Shown: positions 14,140 to 24,500 of the stretch, in pieces
Layout of the letters: every line of letters starts with the position of its first letter
How positions within the stretch are numbered: the first letter of the stretch is position 1
From: Gerris lacustris
Taxonomy: Eukaryota; Arthropoda; Insecta; Hemiptera; Gerridae
Assembly (NCBI GenBank): GCA_951217055.1
Contig: OX578278.1
Location: 45,087,574 to 45,151,573 of the forward strand
DNA length: 64,000 bases
Reading direction: 5' to 3'
Translations under genes and position numbers: made by a program
The notes under the pieces: model-generated
What the model was told of the DNA's origin: nothing
What the model saw: the letters and a program-made list of their open reading frames with translations, nothing else
Databases searched by the model: none

Positions 14140-14802
14140 ATGTCAAACATTTATCAAATTGAAAAATTAAATAAAACAAATTATGAAACTTGAAAAATCC
14201 AAATTAAAATGATATTAATACATAGTGAACTTTGGAATTACACTAATGGCAAAATTAAAAAGAATGCAAATACAAATGGAGACAATGGTGACATAGAATG
14301 GATCAATAAGGATGAAAAAGCCTTGGCCACAATAATTCTTGCAATTTCACCACTCTGTATCCATCATGTAAAAAATTGTAAAACATCAAAAGAAGCGTGG
14401 GACACATTAGAAAAAAACATACCAACCTAATGGACCAAGTAAAAAGGTACAGTTAACCAGACAGTTAATTAACCTAAACAAGAGAAACAATCTAGATATG
14501 GAAGAACACATAAAACAATTTTTTGACATTTTAGAACAACTTAAAGATTTGAAGTGTGCACCATGTGACGACTTTAACACTATATTACTATTATCATCCT
14601 TGCCCGATGAATGTGATATTTTTAAATGCTCTATTGAATGTAGAGATGAACTTCCCTCATTAGAAACATTAAAAATCAAAATTCTTGAAGAGGCAGAAAA
14701 GAAAAAATCACATCCCTCAACATTAGAAAATAATAACTATTCATTGATAACAAAATTTAAAAATAGACCAGAAAAACTTAACAAAATCAAAAAAGGGTAC
14801 TA
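14140..14802 (+). pseudogene. copia gag, broken
   Basis: The ATG at 14140 opens a frame reading SNIYQIEKLNKTNYET, then TGA at 14191-14193 where copia Gag normally has W (NYETW-K). The frame resumes to about 14410 with the typical block DEKALATIILAISPLCIHHV and SKEAWDTLE. A frameshift near 14410 moves it to the frame containing VQLTRQLINLNK and MEEHIKQFFDILEQL. It ends at RPEKLNKIKKGY, where the 14803-15982 insertion interrupts it. The CCHC zinc knuckle expected next is absent, so part of gag was probably lost at the insertion. The role would have been particle formation and RNA packaging. Confidence 0.85.
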
Positions 14803-15125
14803 ATTTACTTGGGTACATACCAATAAGTATGTACCCAAGTAAATAAGGTGCCATAGGGAAAGAGTTTACCTGGGTACATACCATTAATTTATTGAAAAAT
14901 ATGGGGAAATGAAATAAAATAAATTAATAGACAAACTTAATGGGGATGTTGAAAAGCACTGGGGCTTTTGTATGGGGTTAAGAAGGGAGAAGAAAAGAAA
15001 AGAAAAAAGGATGTACCCAAGTAAATAAGGCGTAATAAGGGTAAAAGTTTAGTTGGGTACATACCCAAGGGATGTACCCAAGTAAATAAGGTGCTATAGG
15101 GCAGGAGTTTAGTTGAGTACATACC
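14803..15125. repeat. alternating inverted array of an 18-base arm
   Basis: Arms GTATGTACCCAAGTAAAT (forward) and its reverse complement alternate: reverse 14803-14820, forward 14827-14844, reverse about 14863-14881, forward about 15010-15026, reverse about 15048-15066, forward about 15070-15088, reverse about 15107-15125. The first pair is perfect with a six-base loop CAATAA. Later arms carry one or two changes. Confidence 0.85.
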
Positions 15126-15477
15126 CATGACAAGTATTTTTATATTTTTTTTATTTTTTATATTAATTTAAAAAGAATTGACAGAAATGACAATGACTTG
15201 TCAAAGAAATAATTTTTATTACATAATTCATTCTTGAATAAAATAAAATCTGAAAAGTTGGAAAAAAGTACAATTGCAAAGAAAAAGACGTGGATAACCT
15301 CAGAGGCATTAATATGCGAGACATATTAATCAGAGAGAGGCATCATATTACTGACTGAAAGGATGACGAAGTGGGAGATGTTTCAATGTTTCCAGCGTAA
15401 GTAAAATTATATGGTATCTTTTAGAGAAATTGGAGCAATAAAGAAAGATTTAAAATTTAGAAATTTTGTACAATGTA

Positions 15478-15660
15478 CATTGGGACAAAGGAATATCACA
15501 CTTCTGTAATTTAAAGTGACAATATCTCTTGGCCTAACAATCAAATAAGATAAAGGGACATTTAGTCAAATGAATTTTGGGACAAAGGAACATCACACTT
15601 ATGTAACAAAAAGTGACATAATTCATTAGTCCAATCATTAAGTTAGTCATTGTATTTTGG
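15478..15660 (+). repeat. R7 repeat, two tandem units
   Basis: TTGGGACAAAGGAATATCAC at 15480 and TTGGGACAAAGGAACATCAC at 15586 begin two imperfect units of about 105 bases, each with CACTT.TGTAA, AAAGTGACA and a later GGCCTAA or AGTCCAA block. A third dispersed copy lies at 59505-59610 outside any copia sequence, so R7 is an independent family or part of the inserted element. Confidence 0.7.
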
Positions 15661-15799
15661 GATCAGCGATTTTCTTTAGAGAAGAAAAATTAAAGAAGAC
15701 ACTTTATTTAATCTTTAGAAAGAAATATGTAGGTGAGAGAAAGATGAAGATTGACGTACGTTTTATAAATATTTATTAAGTTTTTTTTTAACATAAAAT

Positions 15800-15963
15800 A
15801 ACTTGTATTTTTTTATATAAAATATAAAGAAAAACTTATATTTTTCATTAAAAAAATACAAGTTTTTTTATGACATAAACGCTAATTAATCCATCCGAGT
15901 TGACCAATATAAGTCAACCCTGATGGATTAAAACCAATTCACCTCATTTTTTAGGTGAATTGG
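15800..15963. repeat. three consecutive hairpins
   Basis: Hairpin one has perfect 16-base arms AACTTGTATTTTTTTA (15800-15815) and its complement at 15849-15864. Hairpin two has 10-base arms TTAATCCATC and GATGGATTAA (15886-15931) enclosing an inner GTTGAC/GTCAAC stem. Hairpin three has 11-base arms CCAATTCACCT and AGGTGAATTGG (15934-15963). The stems are unrelated in sequence. They sit at the right end of the gag insertion. Confidence 0.85.
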
Positions 15964-15967
15964 AGGT

Positions 15968-16598
15968 ATGTACCCAAGTAAACTAGTGCCGAACAATGCA
16001 TCACTAATAATAGAAAATGCAATAAATGCTAATGAAAACATACTTAATATAGAAACAAATAACAAAATAATATCTGACTTTATTTTGGATTCCGGTTCTA
16101 GCTCACATATTTGTAACAATAAAAACCTATTTATTGACTATGAAGAATTAAAATTAAGTGAAAAAGTACGTATGGCAGATGGCAGCCAAGCAGATATTAA
16201 AGGTAAAGGTACTATAAAAATACTCTCAATAATTAACAAAAATATCATACCAATTGAATTGAAAGAAACATTATTTATACCTGAAATAAAAACAAATCTA
16301 ATATCTATAAGTAAAGCCACTAAAAACCCAAATGTTTTAGTGAAATTTTACAAAAACAATGCCTTTATCATACAAAATAATAGAGCCTTAATCAAAGCAA
16401 AAGAAAATAAAAACTTATATTATGTAGAGAGATTAAATAATAATAAAACAAAAATAGAAAAGAGAATATGTGCAAATCAAAGTTTCCAAACAATAAATGA
16501 AAACAAAGCCAAAAATAATAAAATTAAAATAAATCATAACGAATTTAAAACTAAAACAAATGAACTTAATGATATTTAGCATTCAAGATTAGGACACC
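15968..16598 (+). pseudogene. copia aspartic protease region
   Basis: The open frame contains FILDSGSSSHICNN, the D-S-G active site of a copia protease (aspartate at about 16088), then the usual MADGSQADIKGKGTIKI and FIPEIKTNLISISK blocks of the protease/pre-integrase region. It ends at TAG 16577-16579 (DI-stop-HSRLGHLN), where a tryptophan is expected (WHxRLGH). The ATG at 15968 comes from the inserted arm, not from the original element, where gag-pol was one frame. It would have cut the polyprotein inside the particle. Confidence 0.85.
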
Positions 16599-17500
16599 TT
16601 AATAGATAACATGATTAAGAAAAATTTAATCCATGGAATACCAAAATTAAAATTAGAAGAATTTAACAAAAATTGTGAAACATGTATCAAAGGAAAAATG
16701 CATAGATTACCATTTCCAAAAAATAAACAAACACCTAGAAAAGAAAATTTACTTGATCTGATTCATACTGATATATGTGGACCAATGCCCACTCCGTCAG
16801 GAAGCGGTGCAAAATACTTTGCTACCTTCATAAATGATAAATCAAAAAAAATGTTCACATATTTCCTAAAAAATAAAAGTGAAATTTTTGAAAAATTTCA
16901 AGAATTTAAACATTTTGTTGAAACCCAGACTGGAAAAAGAATAAAAGCTATAAGATCGGACAATGCTACAGAATATTGCAGCCGAACGTTTAACTCTTAC
17001 CTAAAGAAACATGGTATAAAGCATGAACTAACTGCCGAATACACTCCTCAAATGAATCCGGTAGCCGAACGCGCAAATAGAACCCTTGTAGAAATGGCAA
17101 GATGCCTACTTCTTCAATCAGGTTTACCAGAACATATGTGGGCTGAAATGATCAACACAGCTACATATCTCAGAAATAGATGCGCGACAAAAACAATAGA
17201 AAAACTCCCCAAAAAGAATGGTCAAACAGAAAACCTACAGCTTCACATTTACGAATAATAGGTAGTATAGCATATGTACTAAACAAAAAACCAAATAGAA
17301 AGAAATTTGAACCTAAAAGTAAACAATTCATCCTATTAGGATATTCAGAAGAAGCAAGGGCATATCGTCTATGAGATCCAGACACTAACAAAATTCTCAA
17401 AAGTAGAGACGTAAAAATTATTGAAAATATAACATACAAAGATAGATGTAAAACTAAATCTGAAAAAGAAGACGAAACAAATATTTTTGATTTCAGCACA
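16577..17500 (+). pseudogene. copia integrase
   Basis: The HHCC zinc-binding motif is visible as HSRLGH (just after the TAG stop) and CETC (NCETCIKGK). The catalytic D,D,E residues are seen in LIHTDICGPM, AIRSDNATEY and NPVAERANRTLVEMAR. Breaks: a small frameshift near 16600, another near 17200 that moves the chain into the frame with KEWSNRKPTASHLRIIGSIA, and a TGA at 17373-17375 replacing W in YRLWDP. The C-terminal stretch (KPKSKQF.LLGYSEEA-type) is clear. It would have inserted the cDNA into the genome. Confidence 0.85.
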
Positions 17501-17741
17501 CTATTTAATGATAATACCTACTAAAACTAAAAATATTGAAATAAATAATGAAATAAACAATAATGAAACTGAGAATGAAGAAACTCAATATATGTCAATA
17601 AATTCTGATTCAGAAACAGAAACATCTAAATCAGAAAGTGAAGACGAAAGTAGTGATGAAAATTCTGATCAAGAAGAAGAACTTGAAAAAGAATACAGTC
17701 TTAAAATTGCTCCAGGACGACCAAGGAAAATAAAATCATAG
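17487..17741 (+). pseudogene. acidic linker between integrase and RT
   Basis: Rich in E, N, S and D (SDSETETSKSESEDESSDEN), ending in basic GRPRKIKS and a TAG. This is the low-complexity linker seen in copia between integrase and RT. A GKRGKPRK repeat continues in the next frame, showing another frameshift near 17740. The TTG at 17487 is not a real start. Confidence 0.65.
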
Positions 17742-17742
17742 G

Positions 17743-18481
17743 AAAAAGGGGAAAACCTAGAAAAATAAAAAATATTAAAATAATTAAAAAAGATCATAGA
17801 CAAATAAATGTCAAAGAAGCACTTTCAGGAAATGAAAATAAAGAATGGAAATCTGCAATAGATGAAGAATACAATTCATTAATAAAAAAGAAAACCTGGG
17901 AATTAGTCGACCTACCACCTGGAAAAAAGGCAATAGGTTGTAAGTGGATATTGACGAAAAAATATAATGCAGACGGAAAATTTGACAAATTCAAAGCCCG
18001 CCTTGTAGTAAAAGGACATGTACATAGATATGGAATTGATTTTACGGAGAGCTACTCACCAGTTGTACGATTTAATTCCATAAGACTCATACTTGCATTG
18101 GCAGTAGAAAATAACTTACTCATCGAGCAAATTGATGTGAAAACTGCATATCTAAATGGAGATTTAAGTGAAGAAATCTACATGGAACAACCTGGGTACT
18201 ATAAACAAGGAGAAAAAGTATGTCTTCTGAAAAAATCTCTCTACGGTCTACGTCAAGCTGGTAGAGAATGGAATATTAAATTCGACGATCAAGTAAAAAC
18301 AATAGATTTTAAACAAAGTAAAGAAGATCCTTGTGTTTATAAATTAACAGAAGGAGATTCATACGTATTAATGGCTGTTTACGTCGATGATATCATTTTA
18401 GCATCAAAGAATAAAAAATTATTAACTAAAACTAAAGAAAAAATTTCTAAATTATTTAAATCAAGGATTTGGGAAATCTAA
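17743..18481 (+). pseudogene. copia reverse transcriptase
   Basis: RVT_2-type domain. EWKSAIDEEYNSLIKKKTWELV, CKWILTKKYNADG, FKARLVVKGH, IDVKTAYLNGDL, LYGLRQAGREWN and the catalytic YVDDIILA (YVDD at 18380-18391) are in order and spacing is normal. The two catalytic aspartates are kept. A frameshift near 18465 ends this frame at 18481; the chain goes on at 18469 in another frame. It would have made cDNA from the RNA in the particle. Confidence 0.92.
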
Positions 18482-19359
18482 ACAGTTTTCTAGGACTTTC
18501 GATAACTAAAGAAGGAGAAGAACTTCGATTAAGTCAAGAAAACTATGCTAAACAAATATTAAAGAAATTTGGAATGGAAGAATGTAAAACAATATCTTTA
18601 CCATTAGATCCAAACAGTCAATTAGAAAAAGAACCTACTGATAAGAGTCAAGCTGAAAAGGTAGATAAGATTCAATATCAGAGTCTAATTGGATCATTAC
18701 TCATTACTATATCTATAGCTACAGGAACTAGACCAGATTTGGCTTATGCAGTAAACAAGCTAAGCCAATTTAATAAAGATCCAAGAAAGCAGCACTGGAA
18801 CGCAGCCAAAAGACTCCTATGTTATCTCAAGGGAAAAACCAATTACGCTCTTGTGTTTAAGAAAACTGGAGAAAAATTGGTAGGCTACTCCGATGCAGAT
18901 TGTGGCGGTGATGTAGATTTGTAGATGACCGAAAATCTAGAACTGGATTCGCCTTCATACTGGCTGGGGGGGGGGGGGGGGGCAATATCTTGGGAATCCA
19001 AGAAACAAAAACTAGTTTCCCTATCCAGTATGGAAGCCGAATATATTGCTTTAGGCGAAGCAAGCCGAGAAATTGTCAGCTTAAAGTACCTACTTCAGGA
19101 AATCAGTTTCGGTCACATGGCTGAAAATCCTACGAAGCTATATGTCAATCAGAGCGCAAAACAACTCGCTAAGAACCCTGTCTTCCACAAAAGGAGCAAG
19201 CACATAGACATTAAATATCACCACGTCAGGGAACTGGTCGAAAAGAAAATCATCGATCTTGAATTTGTACCAACTGGTGACATGTACGCCGATATTTTAA
19301 CAAAAGCGGTAGGAAAAACCAAGTTAACAAAATTTTTCCTTCGGGCTGGGGTTGAATGA
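18469..19359 (+). pseudogene. copia RT end and RNase H
   Basis: LGLSITKEGEELRLSQENYA and RPDLAYAVNKLSQF are the RT connection; then YSDADCGGDVD (W to C change) with the first RNase H aspartate, and LSSMEAEYIALGEASREIV with the glutamate. Between them a small duplication gives TAG near 18922 and a 17-G run (18966-18982) puts the two halves in different frames. The usual CDNQSA motif reads LYVNQSA, so the catalytic aspartate is missing. It ends NPVFHKRSKHIDIKYHHVRE...VGKTKLTKFFLRAGVE and stop, the normal copia C-terminus. Confidence 0.9.
18966..18982 (+). repeat. G17 homopolymer in RNase H
   Basis: Normal copia has a short GGGA(I)SW stretch here. The run is long and slippage-prone and is one cause of the broken frame. 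Confidence 0.95.
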
Positions 19360-19372
19360 TAAAATCTTTCAG

Positions 19373-19387
19373 CCAAATGGGGGAGTT
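19373..19387 (+). promoter_or_regulatory. polypurine tract of copia
   Basis: AAATGGGGGAGT directly before the 3' terminus fits the copia plus-strand primer site (usually followed by TGTTG at the LTR). Here it is followed by TTGTCAG, the start of the 3' palindrome. Confidence 0.8.
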
Positions 19388-19448
19388 TGTCAGAAATGAC
19401 ATCATCTATAAAAATATATTATTTTGATAGATGATGTCATTTCTGACA
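19388..19448 (+). repeat. palindromic 3' terminus of copia (LTR position)
   Basis: A 61-base TG...CA segment with perfect 22-base arms, starting TGTCAGAAATGACATC and ending GATGTCATTTCTGACA, extended after one mismatch by five more pairs to a five-base loop. It follows the polypurine tract at once. It is unrelated in sequence to the 5' palindrome. Confidence 0.85.
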
Positions 19449-19650
19449 GTATTGTGCCAGCGTCTGACTTCGCATGACTCACCCATCCCTATGAACTTTT
19501 CTAGTTGATTTACTTTCCAACTTTTTCGGCACTGAAGATGGCCTTATAGAGGCCGAAAGCTGCTTTGAATTTAAAATAAATATTTTACGTGGAGAGACTT
19601 TTGCTTCTACTTTTAATGATGAACTCCACTAACGCTCCGTATCCTGTCTT
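19449..19650 (+). repeat. R6 hammerhead-like repeat
   Basis: The core at 19532-19558 reads CTGAAGA, T, GGCC, a loop, GGCC, GAAA. This resembles a hammerhead core (CUGANGA, stem II, GAAA) but with one extra U before stem II. Downstream is GCTGCTTTGAAT, an AATAAATATTTTACGTGGAGAGAC block and CTCCACTAACGC, shared with 58416-58530. Confidence 0.6.
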
Positions 19651-21996
19651 ATATTATATGATTCGAAGGGTAAGTGGATTAGTTTTCCAAAATAATTTTG
19701 AAACTACTAAACAGATTTATTTTCGATATAATTTTAAAATTATGAAAAATTATTAGGGTGGCGAAAGAAAATCTATATCAAAGCTATAGCTTTATATGTT
19801 TAAGGTCTGTTAATCTAAAATGTTAATCTGTGGTGTGTGAAGCGGGGAGGGTAAATTACAAAGAGAATTTGGTAAAATCCTGATATCTTAATATTCATTA
19901 AGGAAGAATAACAGTTAAAAGTCGTAAGAATTTTTTGATTATATTTGGAAGTTATACAGAGATGTTTTTGAATCTACCCATGCATTCACAAATTTAAATC
20001 GTTACTCTTTATGAATAAAAATTTTAATTTATTTAATTTAAATAAAATTTTAATTCATAGGTGTGCCTTAATGAAAATGGAAATGAAGTCTTAATCTTTT
20101 CAACCAAATCAAACACTTATAAATCTAATAACGTGGAGCTTTCTGCATTAAATCCTGCTAGATAAAATATATTCTAAATATTACATCAGCACAATGTTAA
20201 GGTAATTAATCAAATCGTGTGATAAGAATATAATATGTATTACAATGTCTAAAAAATAACTTAAGTTAAATTATAGGCGTGGTTCAATGGCGTATCAAAC
20301 TGTTTAATTTTATCTGAACTAAATTCAAATTATATCGGATTCATCTATTAAATCTTTTTATTTTCGGCATACAATCTTGATCCTAGCTTTTTTCTTTTTA
20401 AATTAATTTGCTGGACTTTTAAAATTTAAACACCAAGCCCACCCGCACATTTTATGATAGGTGACTTATGAATGAAAAAATCAACAGGATTTTTATGAGC
20501 GTAAGATTTCATTTTTAATAATTTTGTTTCCTCCGGCGGTCATCATGCAAGAAAAGCTGTCAGAAAAGATAACAATCTTAAATACAGATACTCCGGATGC
20601 GGATATAAATAACTTGTACAAAAATATAGATTTAAAACAGAAATCCAGTTTAAAAAGAATATAATAAATATACTAGCAGGTGCTAAGACAACATAAGTCT
20701 TTCTCAAATCATATGACATTTAACACCTCGTTTCAACACGAAATATTCATTATGAATTTATTTTACTTTAAACAAAAATGTTTTTTCCCACAAAAAAAAT
20801 AGATAAAGAATAATAAACATCAGAATTTATTACTAACAATTTTTCGGTGACGTATTAAAATAACTTATACTTTTGCAGGCCTAGTTCAGTTTTAACACTA
20901 CGAAAAAATATAAGATATATTTTCTCAGCATTTAAATAATATTTATTGTTAATTTAAATCAGATAATTTTATACAAAAAAAAGGGGAAAAAGTAACAAAT
21001 TCTATCTCACTCACGCATTTGTTTTGAATTTAGGTATAACGAAATTATTATTAATTGGATATTTTATTAAAAAATTATGTTGTAACAACTTTTTATATGT
21101 TATTCATTTATTTGAATAAAATCAAAGAGTGTATAAAAATGAATGATCATACATTAACAAATATAAATATTATTTAGGTCTAATATATTCTATATTAGTT
21201 ATGTAACGCGTTAAACTTATGCCAAAAAATCTGATGATTTTTTGATATTTTTATCATTTCATACCGTTTCTTCTATTGTTCTTCTGTTTCTAATATTAAA
21301 ACGTATGAAAAACTGAAATGTTTGAATAAATAAATCTTTGATAAGAATAGTTATTGGTACGAAGATGCTGTTGAACGTAACTACTCAATAAAACTCAAAG
21401 ATATTTGGTCATATTATTAAAAAAATCAGTGAAAATAGATCGGTTTCGAAAACTCTAATTTATCTATAAAGTTCTTAAAAGAAAACGGATATAGCCACTA
21501 GTAGAGGCTAATAGAGAACACACATTAGAAAAATTTCCATTTCATATTGTTCTTATGTCGGCCATATTTGTTTTTAATGCGGCTAACAAGAAACATTTTT
21601 CCAGGAAAATTTACATATTCTTAATTTACCTGAAAAGAGCTCTAAAATGATATGTAATATCTTTAACTTATAAAAGGACAAAACTCTGTAACTGGGATCC
21701 CGCTACAAACCGAATCTAAACCGTGCCATCGATATGTCCACGTGTAGGGGACGGTGAGAGAAGAAAAATGAGCCCAATATCAAGGGAGTTGTTAAGGTTT
21801 TTTCCTTGTACGGGTACAAGTAAAGAAGTACAGATGCAGAAAAATTAAACAGGTTACCTAAGATAAACAAAAACACGGGACGGTTGGCCCCTCAGAGCAA
21901 GGAAGGGGTAGAGGGAACAATAGTATAGAAACTGGGTCTCAAAAAAGTAGGTACGCTCTTATATGAAAGAACCGGGGACCGAGCGCCCATGGCGCG
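19651..21996. other. AT-rich non-coding DNA
   Basis: No gene, foldback or tandem array recognised; only AT-rich sequence and short open frames. Confidence 0.55.
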
Positions 21997-22306
21997 GCGC
22001 TCGAAAGGAAGAGCGATGACATATTTGGTGGTGAACTTCTTGAAGAGTATGCTGGTTTTGAATTTGATGAAGTAGATTATAATGAAATTATCAATAAAAA
22101 TGAATTTATTTAAGGAAGAAAAAATATTTATTTTTGTTTTTGCTTATATTTATTAATACAATTTAATTTTAAACCTTTGGCTTTTATAGTTTTATTGGAT
22201 AACCAAACCCTAATTATCATACCTTTAATAATGTACCTAAAATTGGAATTCTTTCTTGATTTTTCTAGCACATTTTAAAAAAAAAATCGCTCTTCCTTTC
22301 GAGCGC
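21997..22306. mobile_element. 310-bp MITE with 20-base perfect terminal inverted repeats
   Basis: The ends are GCGCTCGAAAGGAAGAGCGA and its exact complement (the last 20 bases, followed inside by matching T/A). I cannot define a target duplication; the left flank is itself palindrome-like (GAGCGCCCATGGCGC). The interior keeps a coding-like tail (see 22015-22112) and then AT-rich DNA. It looks like an internally deleted DNA transposon of unknown superfamily. Confidence 0.8.
22015..22112 (+). pseudogene. C-terminal fragment of an unidentified ORF in the MITE
   Basis: From the inner edge of the left inverted repeat, GATGACATATTT opens a frame reading DDIFGGELLEEYAGFEFDE, then VDYNEIINKNEFI and TAA. 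The rich D/E/Y/F composition and the stop followed by AT-rich sequence look like the end of a transposase gene left after internal deletion. I do not recognise the family. Confidence 0.45.
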
Positions 22307-22317
22307 ACATTTCGGCC

Positions 22318-22520
22318 ATAATTGTTTTAGTAAGCCGGAATCTATGGCGTATCATGCCAACTAAAACCTTTTTTAGTCGTCCGCCATATTGGCTGCAATC
22401 TTAAAATGTTTATGTTTGAAATTTTCAAAAACTATATACAGTTGTCAGAAATGCTGAAATGCTCTTGCGTGCCGAATTTCGTTCAAATCTCTTCATTTAT
22501 ACGTCAGTTATCGTAAGACA
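22318..22520 (+). repeat. R3 repeat fragment
   Basis: CTTTTTTAGTCGTCCGCCATATTGGC, then TACAGTTGTCAGAAATGCTGAAATGC and GTGCCGAATTTCG match the 30720-30850 region and (inverted) 33940-34060. A single unit. Confidence 0.65.
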
Positions 22521-23870
22521 AACTCACAAAAAAACTTATGCCTAGGTGTAATTTAAAAAAAAAAACAAAAAAACAGTGAACTAATAATTTACAAATTTAA
22601 ATTAAGTTCTATCTTCCCTTGGCTAACCGAAAGTGATGAAAAATTAGCATTAAATATTTGTTGTGTTTTAATTTCTATAACTTAGTGAACTTAACCACAT
22701 TATTGTATTCCTGCAGATTCGTTAGCTTCAATTTTGCAGTGGGTTCCACATTACGTCGGCTTTCCTGCAGCCCGGAACTTATGCTCATGCAATTTAGACA
22801 AACAACTATTATCAAGCTGGATTCCGGTCTCAATATTTAAGTTGGACTAACTTGATGGAGTGTAGGACTGAAAATGACATTTATAATCTCAACGGTTGTA
22901 AAGATTAGAGGAGAGGTTCAAACTGGATTTTAATTTTAATTTTTTTTTGGGGGGGGGGGGGGGTGGATGGCATGCAAAGTTACTAACCTGACAACGACCG
23001 GCAGCTATTCAGGTGAATATAAATGACCAAACTACAAAGCTCAGAAACCTAACCGTTTCGGAACGTCGCCTCAATTACAACCCCGATAATTGTTTTACAT
23101 TTCAGATTGAAAATGACAGCAAGTATCTATTAACAGGTTAAAGTGAAGGAAGATCAACTCTATGATACAGCATTAAACATTCAAATCACCTTCCCACCCT
23201 GACACATTCTAACTTCCATCTCGACTTCTCAGGTGTGGCCTTTAATTACCGTAATCGATTATTATAGTTTCTATTTCCTTATCCGAATCTATAATTTTAA
23301 AGATTTTTTTTAAATAGCGTATATATATAAGAAAGCCGCCTTAAGTAATGAATAGGTTCAAAAAACACATTTCCAAAAGATTAAAAGTAATAAATTAATC
23401 ACTAATTAATCTCGGTCTTCTTTCCTCTATCAAAATTTAAATATCAACGTCTCATTATCCTCTAATAAGTGTTAAGTAGAAGGTATACTAAAGATTTATT
23501 GTTCATAATTGATTAGTACATACATAAAAGATGCAATGGAACCAACCTTTAATGTTTTTAACTTTTAATGTGAGGTAATTTGAATATTTCTTAAACCAGT
23601 TAATGGGTGATTGATTGAGATTCATCTGTTAATATTGTTAATATACTATTAATAAAAAATATTCAGCTAACAATATTAGTTTAATATTTTTAATACTATT
23701 AATGTTCTAAGTTATAAGGCATTTTCTTACCTTTTTATATTTATTAAATTAACTTTAAAATAAATTTATGATCTCCCACTTATTTAAAAATAATATGAAA
23801 ATATAAGGAGCTAAGGCAATTAAAATCAAGACCCTGCCCTAACGACGCCCTATCGGTAGCTATGTACGAA
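22521..23870. other. AT-rich non-coding DNA
   Basis: No gene recognised. A G run lies near 22949-22962. A 60-codon open frame at 22658-22840 has no known motif. Confidence 0.55.
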
Positions 23871-23871
23871 A

Positions 23872-23913
23872 CAGTGCCGGATCTAGGTTTTTTCTCAGGG
23901 GGGGGGGGGGGGG
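23872..23913 (+). mobile_element. left terminus of a hAT-like element
   Basis: CAGTGCCGGATCTAGG followed by a G16 run resembles hAT terminal inverted repeats (CAGTG...). No partner end and no repeat of the flanking GTACGAAA was found downstream, so only one end is supported. It may belong to the hAT fossil on the minus strand at 26402-27240. Confidence 0.45.
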
Positions 23914-24500
23914 AGCACATTTTGCCTCTGCACTTTCAATATTATTCTCTATTATATAAATAGAAATAAACCCAGAAAGAAAATACAGATAAGTGTTAGA
24001 CTAACCTTCTGTATTAAATCTTTTGTTAGTAACGGTGAAAGTGGTGTATGGTGAAGGTGTTGATATATAATGTGTGTGTGTAAAGAATGAGGAAGCATTA
24101 CCTATTGCACAGCATGCTTTGTGCAATACTAAGCTTTAAATAAATGAAAGAAGAGTGTCCTGTTCTAGTGGGTTGACCAGGATGTTAAACTGGTGTCCAA
24201 ACTGGTAACAGCACTGGATAATTAAGTTTAATTCACTCAAGAATATATATTTAATTGAAAACTTCACAAAGGTTTTCACAAGCATGATCTTGACAAGCTT
24301 CACTCCACACTTAGCTTTTCAGTGGTGATAATCTTTGTTTACTTGTTACTCCTTGATCTTATAATGTTGAAGCTGATGTGCTTAAAACTAAAGTAAATGT
24401 GATTTTATCCAAGTGAAGTAGGTAAAGTGCTTAAGGTAAGATAGAATATTAGTTATAAGTTATAAGTAAGTAAGATAATATATTATAGAATAATTATTGA

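Larger units (their letters stand above)
14803..15982. mobile_element. hairpin-array foldback insertion inside gag
   Basis: The segment starts ATTTACTTGGGTACATACC and ends GGTATGTACCCAAGTAAA, so its ends are inverted repeats. The same 18-base arm recurs inside in both orientations (14827, 14863, 15010, 15048, 15070, 15107), forming back-to-back hairpins spaced by AAGGTGCTATAGGG-type sequence. The right end holds three further unrelated hairpins (15800-15864, 15886-15931, 15934-15963). It includes two R7 units. There is no open frame of note. I could not define a clear target-site duplication. It separates gag from protease. Confidence 0.75.
13988..19448 (+). mobile_element. Ty1/copia LTR-type retrotransposon, inactivated
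   Basis: Domain order is gag, aspartic protease, integrase, reverse transcriptase, RNase H, which defines Ty1/copia (Pseudoviridae-type order). A primer site complementary to an internal part of initiator tRNA-Met follows the 5' terminus, and a polypurine tract precedes the 3' terminus. Length is 5.46 kb, or about 4.3 kb without the insertion at 14803-15982. The pol frames carry at least ten stops or frameshifts, so no complete polyprotein can be made. The left and right ends are two different palindromes rather than identical LTRs; the flanking GTCTT and GTATT match at 4 of 5 bases, as expected for a 5-bp target duplication with one substitution. Confidence 0.9.
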
